Shown here in pieces: positions 1 to 5,864 of a stretch of DNA of 7,820 bases (position 1 is the first letter of the stretch; each line of letters begins with the position of its first letter). Under the pieces are notes generated by a model. It made no database searches, was not told where the DNA came from, and worked only from the letters and a program-made list of their open reading frames with translations. The position numbers and the translations under genes are program-made. This stretch comes from Thiotrichales bacterium (GTDB lineage Bacteria; Pseudomonadota; Gammaproteobacteria; UWMA-0217): positions 1-7,820 of the forward strand of contig JANTGD010000161.1 of NCBI GenBank assembly GCA_024763135.1, in the 5' to 3' direction.

Positions 1-229
1 CATCACCAATAAGGTGACCACGAGTTTTTCCGATTCACCATGCACACCAATATCTTACGCGTCTTTTTTGCGCCCAACTGAGGTTTTTAGGTTTAACCCT
101 CACCCCGCCCTCTGCCTTTGAGGGCGAGAGGATGATTGTGCAAGAATTTTTGCAACGATTGATATCCTTTTGGAAGGATGTTTTGCTTACGGGAACAACG
201 GGCAGCGCCACCCCTGTGTTATCAGCAGC
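1..229. other. Non-coding left edge with small hairpins
   Basis: I see no convincing gene here. Frame 2 of the plus strand is open from the window edge to a stop at about 118-120, so the tail of a gene entering from the left cannot be excluded, but its translation resembles no family I know. The region follows the stop of the leftward VWA gene and contains two hairpins: 106-126 (7-bp stem CGCCCTC/GAGGGCG) and 164-179 (ATCCTT/AAGGAT, loop TTGG). Neither is followed by a T run in the leftward direction, so neither can be called an intrinsic terminator with confidence. Confidence 0.5.
97..131. repeat. REP-like extragenic palindrome
   Basis: A CCCTCACCCCGCCCTC half is followed after a short loop by GAGGGCGAGAGG. 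Positions 106-112 pair with 120-126 as a perfect 7-bp GC-rich stem. The wording is like the CCCTCACCCC...GAGGGCGAGAGG extragenic palindromes scattered through many gammaproteobacterial genomes. Only one copy is present in this window, so repeat status is inferred from resemblance. Confidence 0.3.
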
Positions 230-1474
230 TTAGTTAAGTTGAATTCGCTGTCCCCAGGGTACACGATGCTGGCCTTTGACAAGCCAGATGACAGGGTAGT
301 TGGGAGGGCGTTTGGGAAAACTGCCTTCCGCATCTGTAAAGTAAACCAATAGGTCGGGAGGTTGATCCTGGCGCTCGATCCACTCAAAAATGGGTTCGAA
401 AGCGGTACCACCGCCACCCGTGATCTTTGCGGGTACGGCGAAATCATCCCAGCTCTCAAAAATCCACGGGGCCTGTTTATCGATTTCTGAATCGCAGGCC
501 AGCAGCGTGACGCGCGCCCGCAATTGTGCCTTGAGCGCATTCACCTCACTGATAAATTCCTCCATCTCTTCCGCGCGGATCGAGCCGCTGGTATCCAATG
601 CTACGACTAGCTGAATTTGGTGGCTGCGCAGGCTCGGCAGAATATAATCACCCGCTCGACGTGAAGGTCGCATATAACTGAAATCATCGCGCGCCGTGTT
701 TGTCATATAGTGCGCCAGCAGTTGCCGCCACGGCAGTTGCGGCTGCAATAGGTGGTCGATCATTCTGGCCATCTCACCACCGAACTTGCCTGCCTGCATC
801 GCCTGTTGAGCAGCGCCTGCCAGTCGTTGCTGCCATTGAATATTCAGGGCGTCTTTTTCTTCGGGAGTCAGGGGCTCGGGTTCACCGTGAGTGGTTTGTG
901 CGGTTTGCTGGCCTTGCGTCGGCTCAGCACCGCCTAGGGCGTCCGGGTCGGGTTCAGGTTGTGGCTGATCTTCAGTGAGGTCTTTTTCACTGCGACTGCT
1001 TCCGGATGCGTTTTCGCTGTTGTCCTTGTCATAGAGATGGTTATCCAGTGGCTCTTCATCATCCTTGTCCTGTAGGCAAGGATAGATCTCCTCTGCCGTC
1101 ATGCCTTTGAACTCGGACAGGTGCAAGGAGCCGGGCGGGGCTCTCAGGCCTTCGGCTAGGAGCAGCGGGTTGATCGCATAGTCGCAGGCCATGTCCCAAT
1201 GCAGCTTGCGTCGGTGCTGGCGGCGTGCGAAGTGGGACAGCGCACAGTGCAAGGCCTCGTGGGCAAGCATGAATTGCGTTTCATCTAAACTCAAGGCGTC
1301 GATGAACGCTGGGTTGTAGTAAAACTTACGGGCATCTGTGGCCGTGGTGGGACACCAGTCTTGCGCCGCGGCTTCCATGGGCAGGCGCAAAACCAGCGCG
1401 CCTAGGAACGGCTTGTCCAGGATCAGTTTGGTGCGGGCCGCTGCCAGCTTGGTTTCAATTTTTTCCAGGTCCAT
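230..1474 (-). CDS. VWA-like protein with HExxH metallopeptidase-like N-terminal domain (DUF2201 type)
   Basis: This is a 414-residue, probably cytosolic protein with no signal peptide or membrane segment. The N-terminal domain (about 1-135) has a zinc-protease-like HEALH motif at 72-76, then H81 and the family-typical WDMACDYAIN stretch, where D98 could be a further ligand. A hydrophilic linker rich in D, E, P and Q (about 136-205) separates it from the C-terminal VWA domain (about 285-400). The VWA domain keeps a complete metal-ion-dependent adhesion site: DTSGS at 294-298, T357 in GGGGT, and D381 in FTDAEG. This matches proteins annotated as DUF2201 or putative metallopeptidase plus VWA, which travel with MoxR ATPases. 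The moxR-like gene lies 75 nt upstream on the same strand, so co-transcription is likely. The start has only a weak Shine-Dalgarno, and a 5-bp GC hairpin (1488-1500) lies just upstream of it. The client process is unknown, and protease activity is predicted only from the motif. Confidence 0.9.
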   Translation of the reverse strand: MDLEKIETKLAAARTKLILDKPFLGALVLRLPMEAAAQDWCPTTATDARKFYYNPAFIDALSLDETQFMLAHEALHCALSHFARRQHRRKLHWDMACDYAINPLLLAEGLRAPPGSLHLSEFKGMTAEEIYPCLQDKDDEEPLDNHLYDKDNSENASGSSRSEKDLTEDQPQPEPDPDALGGAEPTQGQQTAQTTHGEPEPLTPEEKDALNIQWQQRLAGAAQQAMQAGKFGGEMARMIDHLLQPQLPWRQLLAHYMTNTARDDFSYMRPSRRAGDYILPSLRSHQIQLVVALDTSGSIRAEEMEEFISEVNALKAQLRARVTLLACDSEIDKQAPWIFESWDDFAVPAKITGGGGTAFEPIFEWIERQDQPPDLLVYFTDAEGSFPKRPPNYPVIWLVKGQHRVPWGQRIQLN

Positions 1475-1487
1475 GACAGGTCTGTGG

Positions 1488-1500
1488 GGCCCAAGGGGCC
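1488..1500 (-). other. Small GC hairpin before the VWA gene start
   Basis: GGCCC, a 3-nt loop and GGGCC form a perfect 5-bp GC stem in the 75-nt gap between the two operon genes, ending 13 nt before the VWA ATG. The space between hairpin and ATG has no strong Shine-Dalgarno. The hairpin could tune translation of the second gene or mark a processing site; that is inference from position only. Confidence 0.3.
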
Positions 1501-1549
1501 ATGGCTGAAGAAGGACGGTGAGCGTTGCGGGTTGTCGGCATCATCATGC

Positions 1550-2596
1550 TTACTCATAGAGCATCACGTCGGAGACCAATTGTGCCCAGTCACCAAACTG
1601 GGGCACCTCAAATAAACTCGCGCCAATGGCGCGGTGCAGGTCCGAGACGAGCATCACGCCCATCTCGCGCTGCGGAAAACGGCTGGCATAGTCGAGAATA
1701 TGGCCCAGAGCGGTGCCGGCCTCTCCGTTTTCGCCGGCACGTATGCCTCTGCCCACAAGTGCTGCAGCCACAGCATACTGTAGATCTACCTCCGTAGGGA
1801 CAGGCACATCGCTATCGCCCGCAAGAATGGCGTCGAGATCCGGCATTTTATCGAGGCTATTGACGAATGCGGTCAGTTCCACGCCGGCTGCCGGACCCAC
1901 ACAGGCCTGCAGACTGCCTTGCAACAGCTGCGGATGGTCGGCAAATTTTTGCAGCGCTCGGTGCGCAAATTCCCAGGAGCGTGGTGACGGAAAGGCCACA
2001 GGGTTGTGCGCTGGGTCGAAGTCGAACAGCAGCTCCGGACGAAAGCGCAAAAAGCCGATGATGCGTTCATCGATCTGATTTCGATAGGCCCACAGGGCCC
2101 AGTCATCCAGATGTGCCTCGACTTCGAAGTGTGAAAAGCGATTGGCCAATGGGGCGGGCATGCTATACGTCACGCCGCGATCTCCCTGACGGTTGCCCGC
2201 GGCGAAAATGGCCCAGCCGGTGGGTACTTCGTACTCTCCCAGCCGACGGTCGAGAATCAATTGATAGGCGGCGGCCGATACCGAGGGGGGCGCGGAGGTA
2301 ATCTCGTCAAGAAATAGAATACCGGTAGCACCATGTCGCGTGGCGTCCGGCAATATGGCAGGTACAGCCCATTCCACTAAGCTACCGCTGTGAAAAGGAA
2401 TGCCGCGCAGATCACTGGGCTCCATTTGTGAGAGTCGAATATCGATCACTGGCGCCTGATGCTGTGCGCCAACCTCGCGTACCATATCCGATTTTCCAAC
2501 CCCGGGTGGCCCCCATAACATGACTGGGGTGTGATGCCCCTCGCGAGTGCTGGAAAATTCGCGGTCGAGAATGGTCAGTATTTGGGTTGGTCGCAT
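1550..2596 (-). CDS. MoxR-family AAA+ ATPase
   Basis: I call 348 residues from the ATG at 2596 (MRPTQILTIL). The frame is open upstream to 2737, but the extra 47 residues have no AAA+ character. The AAA+ core shows Walker A GPPGVGKS at 29-36, Walker B ILFLDEI at 93-99, a sensor-1-like AAGN at 132-135, and an arginine-finger-like NRF at 152-154 after the family-typical MPAPLANRF. The C-terminal half (about 200-348) is the helical lid and a tail I cannot assign. MoxR ATPases act as chaperone-like motors that fit or remove metals and cofactors or remodel complexes, working through a partner VWA protein. That partner is encoded immediately downstream (1474 to 230). Shine-Dalgarno signals are weak at the chosen start. 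Confidence 0.9.
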   Translation of the reverse strand: MRPTQILTILDREFSSTREGHHTPVMLWGPPGVGKSDMVREVGAQHQAPVIDIRLSQMEPSDLRGIPFHSGSLVEWAVPAILPDATRHGATGILFLDEITSAPPSVSAAAYQLILDRRLGEYEVPTGWAIFAAGNRQGDRGVTYSMPAPLANRFSHFEVEAHLDDWALWAYRNQIDERIIGFLRFRPELLFDFDPAHNPVAFPSPRSWEFAHRALQKFADHPQLLQGSLQACVGPAAGVELTAFVNSLDKMPDLDAILAGDSDVPVPTEVDLQYAVAAALVGRGIRAGENGEAGTALGHILDYASRFPQREMGVMLVSDLHRAIGASLFEVPQFGDWAQLVSDVMLYE

Positions 2597-3142
2597 AATT
2601 TGGCTCTGAGTACGCTGATGATACAGTCTGTATCTTACCCTACCGCGTGGGTGAATGGGGGGCAAAGGCTGCGCTGGATTGAGGCTATAGAGCCGTCGGC
2701 GGTTGGAAAATGCGATGCTTGCATGCAGTGATGCCATTGCGCTGACTATTGGCAGTTACCCTAAGTCAACTCGGCGCCTGCGCGAGTGGGAATGCCGTAG
2801 CGGTCGGTTAAGGAAGCCCTGATTAAGTCTGGCGTGAGCAGATTGTGGCGAAAAATCCTCTCGTTCAAGGTGCGGATCGCAGGTAACAGCGGGCTATTGC
2901 GAAGATCCGCCACTTAGAAGTGGGCGATTTTGCGCCGCAAGATACCGTGTTACGAAATGATCAGAGCTTCCTTAAAAAGTAAGGGGAGACGTGGTTTCGA
3001 TACTCTGCGGTCAGGCGTAAAACATCACTACTCTGAGAGACCCTTGTAAATGCAGGTTTATGGCACCATTTTTTCTGCTAGAGTGCGTTTTCAACGCGGC
3101 GCTTGCGCCCTATGGTTTAACCCTGTCACTCAAGAGGAGTGT
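2597..3142. other. Divergent intergenic region between moxR-like gene and small ORF
   Basis: These 546 bases should hold the promoters of both the leftward moxR-like operon and the rightward small gene. The central 168 bases are a MITE-like element (2808-2975). A perfect 12-bp palindrome GGCGCTTGCGCC lies at 3098-3109, just before the small gene. I see no well-matched -35/-10 pair; TTTATG (3057) with TAGAGT (3079) is the best candidate and is poor. Open frames across the element are not coding in appearance. Confidence 0.5.
2808..2975. mobile_element. Family-1 MITE-like element, copy 1 (IS5-type ends)
   Basis: A 160-bp core (2812-2971) is bounded on both sides by TTAA (2808-2811 and 2972-2975). 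Its ends are inverted repeats: left GGAAGCCCTGATTA, right (reverse complement) GGAAGCTCTGATCA, 12 of 14 matching. Inside, GCGGATC (2872-2878) pairs with GATCCGC (2904-2910). A second copy of exactly the same length lies at 5697-5864, with about 145 of 168 bases identical by ungapped reading. No transposase frame is present. Short length, inverted ends, matched TTAA flanks and a second copy make a non-autonomous transposable element the best reading. GG-starting ends with a YTAR-type 4-bp duplication are the known habit of the IS5 subgroup, so an IS5-like transposase is the inferred mobiliser. Confidence 0.8.
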
Positions 3143-3322
3143 ATGACGATGAAGCTTGAATTGAATGATAAAGAGGTGTCCGTGCTGACCAAAACACTGG
3201 AGATCTATATTTCAGACTTGCGTTTGGAGATTGCCGATACCGAAAAAGAAGCAATGCGCGATACGTTGAAAGAGGAGGAAGTTGTACTTAAAGAAATTCT
3301 CCAACGATTGAAAGCGGGCTGA
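3143..3322 (+). CDS. Small charged helical protein of unknown function
   Basis: A 59-residue product starts MTMKLELNDKE. A good Shine-Dalgarno (AAGAGGAG, 3132-3139) lies 3 nt before the first ATG (3143) and 9 nt before the second (3149). By spacing the second ATG may be the true start, giving 57 residues beginning MKLELNDKE. The frame is open further upstream, but the ribosome site argues against a longer product. The sequence is acidic and strongly helical, with heptad-like hydrophobics in the last 30 residues (TLKEEEVVLKEILQRLKAG). The stretch YISDLRLEIADTE resembles conserved small hypothetical proteins found widely in bacteria. I know no function for them. It converges with the rhomboid gene 40 nt downstream, and no intrinsic terminator is evident. 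Confidence 0.75.
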   Translation: MTMKLELNDKEVSVLTKTLEIYISDLRLEIADTEKEAMRDTLKEEEVVLKEILQRLKAG

Positions 3323-3358
3323 TTCACCATTTCTTGTCAGCGGGGGTGAGAGCCGGGA

Positions 3359-3373
3359 GGCATCACTGATGCC
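3359..3373. other. Palindrome at the rhomboid stop codon between convergent genes
   Basis: GGCATCA-C-TGATGCC is a perfect inverted repeat overlapping the TGA stop of the rhomboid gene (3363-3365), 37 bases past the end of the convergent small gene. It could form a 5-bp stem with a 5-nt loop. No T run follows on either strand, so a factor-independent terminator is not supported. Confidence 0.3.
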
Positions 3374-3965
3374 GCCAGCGGTGCAATAGCAAAAAGCCAA
3401 ACAACATACCGCCCAGGTGTGCAAAATGGGCTACTCCGGCCTGTGTCCCCGTAATGCCAGCCCACAACTCTATGGCCCCATAGAGCAGAACAAACCATTT
3501 TGCTTTAAGAATTACGGGGGGAAACAACAGCGCGAGCCGTTCCTCAGGGAAGGTCAGTCCAAACGCCAGAAGAATACCAAAAACGCCACCTGAGGCGCCG
3601 ATAGTGGGGAATACCGTCCCATAGCGCGCCGACCAGCTGCTGACCAGCAGTTGTACCAGCCCTGCGCCGGCTACGCAGACAAAATAGTAGTATAGGAAAC
3701 GTTGACTTCCCCATAAGGTTTCCAGGCGAATGCCGAACAGCCACAACGCGTACATATTGAAGCCGATGTGTAATAAGCTGCCATGCAAAAATGAATAACT
3801 CAGTAATTGCCAAAGCTGGAAAGAATAGGGCAGCTCCGTCATCAGTCCGTGAGGCACCAGCGGCCACAACGCAAATAGACCAATTAAAGGTTCGGCAAAG
3901 CGCAATTCGAGAAAAAATACCAGTCCATTGATAATTAACAGCCATTTTACGACGGGCGTGATCAT
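3363..3965 (-). CDS. Rhomboid-family intramembrane serine protease
   Basis: This is a 200-residue integral membrane protein. Rhomboids cleave transmembrane substrates inside the bilayer with a Ser-His dyad. The nucleophile motif GASGG is at 123-127 (S125), and the catalytic histidine is H183 in AHFAHLGG. The oxyanion-side residues H66 and N70 are in HIGFNMYALW. About six hydrophobic segments are visible: roughly 5-22, 45-60, 64-82, 91-110, 122-138 and 155-195, the last probably two segments. The length suits the minimal six-helix bacterial type without an extra domain. I start at ATG 3965 because AAGGA lies 8 nt upstream of it; the 18-residue extension to 4019 has no such site. The substrate is unknown. 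It stands alone, convergent with the small ORF. Confidence 0.93.
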   Translation of the reverse strand: MITPVVKWLLIINGLVFFLELRFAEPLIGLFALWPLVPHGLMTELPYSFQLWQLLSYSFLHGSLLHIGFNMYALWLFGIRLETLWGSQRFLYYYFVCVAGAGLVQLLVSSWSARYGTVFPTIGASGGVFGILLAFGLTFPEERLALLFPPVILKAKWFVLLYGAIELWAGITGTQAGVAHFAHLGGMLFGFLLLHRWRHQ

Positions 3966-4128
3966 CGGCAATATCCTTGGAGTACCAGGTGGCCAGTAAA
4001 AGCAATGCAGGTGTACCACATTATAGCGACACTCTGTTACCTGTATCAGTCAATGGAATAGTCATTACCTGCACGGCGCGCCATGATCCAACGCTGGCCG
4101 GACGGTCTGGACACGAGCTATATTTTAC

Positions 4129-4250
4129 GAAACGACTCAGCGTATTCATCTTTTGCCCCATCTTGGCGTGATTTTCGTACTCGAATGCTCACATTCTCCG
4201 TGCGATATTGCCTTGATAGGTACCAAAATCTAAACACGCTGAGTCGTTAC
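4129..4250. mobile_element. Family-2 MITE-like element A with 8-bp target duplication (IS66-type ends)
   Basis: This 122-bp element has ends GAAACGACTCAGCGT (4129-4143) and, as reverse complement of 4236-4250, GTAACGACTCAGCGT, matching at 14 of 15. Pairing continues inward to TTTTG (4151-4155) with CAAAA (4224-4228). It is flanked by a perfect 8-bp direct repeat TATTTTAC at 4121-4128 and 4251-4258, the signature of an insertion. The GTAAC...CTCAGC ends are shared with the element at 7197-7317, while the interior differs apart from a CAAGGC at the same distance from the end. No protein is encoded. GTAA ends plus an 8-bp duplication are known IS66-family traits, so mobilisation by an IS66-like transposase is inferred. 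Confidence 0.75.
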
Positions 4251-4320
4251 TATTTTACTAGGGAGATAGTAGTGTGAGATTGGCGTATCGGAATTACTTC
4301 GCGTGTTGTCAAAACAGGCA

Positions 4321-4441
4321 GTCACTACTCAGATTGCCCCTGAAATTCGTCGGATCAAAGCGATAAATGTGAGTCTACAGGGTATCAATGGCCATTTTTA
4401 ACCCAGAGCTGGCACATTGCAGGGGCTAGCTGCATAGTGAG
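4321..4441. mobile_element. Family-2 MITE-like element C, degenerate copy downstream of arsJ
   Basis: These 121 bp align along their whole length with the reverse complement of the element at 7197-7317, which is also 121 bp. Shared blocks include CCCCTGAAAT, AAATGTG, a CAATG plus CCATTTT stretch and CCCAGAGCTGG-like text (CAGAGCTGG exact). I judge identity at around 70% with two single-base shifts. The ends still pair: TCACTA (4322-4327) with TAGTGA (4435-4440), and GCCCCTG (4336-4342) with CAGGGGC (4420-4426). No flanking duplication is recognisable, fitting an old insertion. It begins 28 bp past the arsJ stop, so its hairpin would form in the 3' end of the gapdh-arsJ transcript. Confidence 0.65.
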
Positions 4442-4469
4442 GGTGCATCCAGGGTTCAATACGCGTCCT

Positions 4470-5681
4470 TCAAGTGGATACAGCCCCCTGAATGTTGCTG
4501 CGCACCGGTGGGAGACGTAAGGACAATAGCGCCGCAAGCGCGACAAATGTCGCGGAGATCCACAAACAGCCCGTGAGTCCGAGGTACTGATACACCAATC
4601 CGGACAAAACCGTGCCTGTTAAGCGTCCCCCGGCGTTGGCCATGTAATAGAAGCCCACATTCATGGAGACTTTGTCATTGTCCGCATAGGCGAGAATCAG
4701 GTAGGAGTGGACCGCTGAATTGATGGCGAAAACGACACCAAACACGAGTAGCCCCACGATCAGTGTCACTGCCGGGCTCCAGGGTTGGCCCAGCGCCCAG
4801 GCGAGGGTGGCAGGAATCAGCGTGAGTAATAGTGCCAGCAGGACGGCAGTGCGCCCACCGGGGCGGTGTCCGCGGATAAGTTTTGGCGCGCTGGCCTGAA
4901 CCAGGCCATAACCAATCACCCACACAGCAAGAAAACCACCCACTTGCATAAAGCTCCATCCAAGCACTTCATAGAGGTAGACTGGCAGCGCCACCACGAA
5001 CCAAACATCGCGTGATCCAAACAGGAAAAAGCGCGCGGCAGAGAGCCAGTTGATCGCGGGAATATTGGAAAACACCTGCGTGAACTTTGGTTTTGCGTTG
5101 GATTTGCCCATCTCACCCGGTAACCGTAACCAGGTGACCACCAACACCAGGAGTAAGGCGCCTGCGAGTATCACCAGGGCGCCCCGAAAGCCGAAAGCCT
5201 GAAGTAACCAGGCACCCAGGAAAAACCCCGCGCCCTTGAGCGCGTTTTTAGATCCTGTGAGGATCGCGACCCATTTGAAAAGACGTGAATCACTATCGTG
5301 CTTAACGAGGGTCTTCACGCTGGCTTTGGCGGACATCTTATTCAAATCCTTGGCGATCCCCGAGAGCGCCTGGGCGGTCATAACATAGAACACCGAAAGC
5401 CAGCTGTCCGGCACCGTGAGCATCAGCAGCGCCCCAACCTGCAGGCTCATTCCAATGTGCATAGTAAGGTTCAAGCCCACGCGTGCCGCGAGCCAGCCTC
5501 CTACGAGATTGGTGACCACACCAAAAAATTCATAAAACAAAAACAGCATCGCCACTTCGAAAGGCGAATAGCCCAAGAGGTGGAAATACAGGATGACGAG
5601 CATACGAATTGCACCATCGGTGAGCGTAAAGGCCCAATAGCCTGCGGTGACGAGCGCATAGTTTTTTGTGTTTTGATCCAT
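4470..5681 (-). CDS. arsJ: Organoarsenical efflux MFS transporter ArsJ
   Basis: This 403-residue major facilitator transporter has about 10-12 hydrophobic segments through its length. ArsJ exports 1-arseno-3-phosphoglycerate, the unstable product of GAPDH acting with arsenate, giving arsenate resistance without reduction. Family hallmarks are clear: GYWAFTLTDGAIRMLV (14-29), FLFYEFFGVVTNLVGGW (47-63), ALSGIAKDLNKMSAK (105-119), TGSKNALKGAGFFLG (142-156), and NVGFYYMANAGGRLTGT near 341-357. The length is typical and no key stretch is lost. The partner gapdh is directly upstream on the same strand. The usual close spacing is broken by a MITE-like element, leaving 179 nt between the genes. The nearest Shine-Dalgarno-like string, AAGGG (5694-5698), lies 12 nt before the ATG, and its AA comes from the element's TTAA flank. 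Confidence 0.95.
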   Translation of the reverse strand: MDQNTKNYALVTAGYWAFTLTDGAIRMLVILYFHLLGYSPFEVAMLFLFYEFFGVVTNLVGGWLAARVGLNLTMHIGMSLQVGALLMLTVPDSWLSVFYVMTAQALSGIAKDLNKMSAKASVKTLVKHDSDSRLFKWVAILTGSKNALKGAGFFLGAWLLQAFGFRGALVILAGALLLVLVVTWLRLPGEMGKSNAKPKFTQVFSNIPAINWLSAARFFLFGSRDVWFVVALPVYLYEVLGWSFMQVGGFLAVWVIGYGLVQASAPKLIRGHRPGGRTAVLLALLLTLIPATLAWALGQPWSPAVTLIVGLLVFGVVFAINSAVHSYLILAYADNDKVSMNVGFYYMANAGGRLTGTVLSGLVYQYLGLTGCLWISATFVALAALLSLRLPPVRSNIQGAVST

Positions 5682-5696
5682 CGTTGGTTTAGACCC

Positions 5697-5864
5697 TTAA
5701 GAAAGCTCTGATTCATTCAGGCGCGAGCAGATTGTGGTGAAAAATCGTCCAGTTCAAGGCGCGGATCGCAGGTAACAGCTGGCTATTGCGAAGATCCGCA
5801 ACGCAGAAGTGGACGATGTTGCGCCGCAGAATGTCCTGTTACGAATTGATCAGAGCTTCCTTAA
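5697..5864. mobile_element. Family-1 MITE-like element, copy 2, inserted between gapdh and arsJ
   Basis: This is the same 168-bp unit as at 2808-2975: TTAA (5697-5700), a 160-bp core and TTAA (5861-5864). Left end GAAAGCTCTGATTCA and right end (reverse complement) GGAAGCTCTGATCAA are inverted repeats with 12 of 15 matching. It folds as nested arms: ATCGTCC (5744-5750) with GGACGAT (5811-5817), and GCGGATC (5761-5767) with GATCCGC (5793-5799). It fills almost all of the gapdh-arsJ gap. The right TTAA supplies the gapdh TAA stop codon and the left TTAA abuts the arsJ ribosome-binding region, so neither coding sequence is broken. The long hairpin would sit in the middle of the operon mRNA. Confidence 0.85.

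Larger units (their letters stand above)
3966..4469. other. Intergenic region packed with two inverted-repeat elements
   Basis: These 504 bases lie between the rhomboid start and the arsJ stop. About half is made of two ~121-bp elements (4129-4250 and 4321-4441), separated by 70 bp. The rhomboid promoter should lie within 3966-4128, but I see no clear -35/-10 pair. Short open frames here match no family and overlap the inverted repeats, so I call none of them. Confidence 0.5.

Noticed and set aside
106..126. Intrinsic terminator for the leftward MoxR/VWA operon
   Set aside because: The stem is good but no T run follows it in the leftward direction.
2597..2737. 47-residue N-terminal extension of the MoxR-like protein
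   Set aside because: The extension has no AAA+ character and MRPTQILTIL at 2596 is a natural start just before the AAA+ core.
2741..2760. Fragment of a family-2 element (GCAGTTAC matches the end of the element at 7197-7317)
   Set aside because: Only 8 bases match and neighbouring bases do not; chance is sufficient.
3966..4019. 18-residue N-terminal extension of the rhomboid protein
   Set aside because: The ATG at 3965 has AAGGA at correct spacing and starts directly at the first membrane segment.
4083..4277. 64-codon plus-strand frame across the element at 4129-4250
   Set aside because: It runs through both inverted-repeat arms and the target duplication, has no ribosome site, and matches no family I know.
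5298..5711. 137-codon frame antisense to arsJ
   Set aside because: It is a shadow of arsJ with low-information translation and ends inside the family-1 element.
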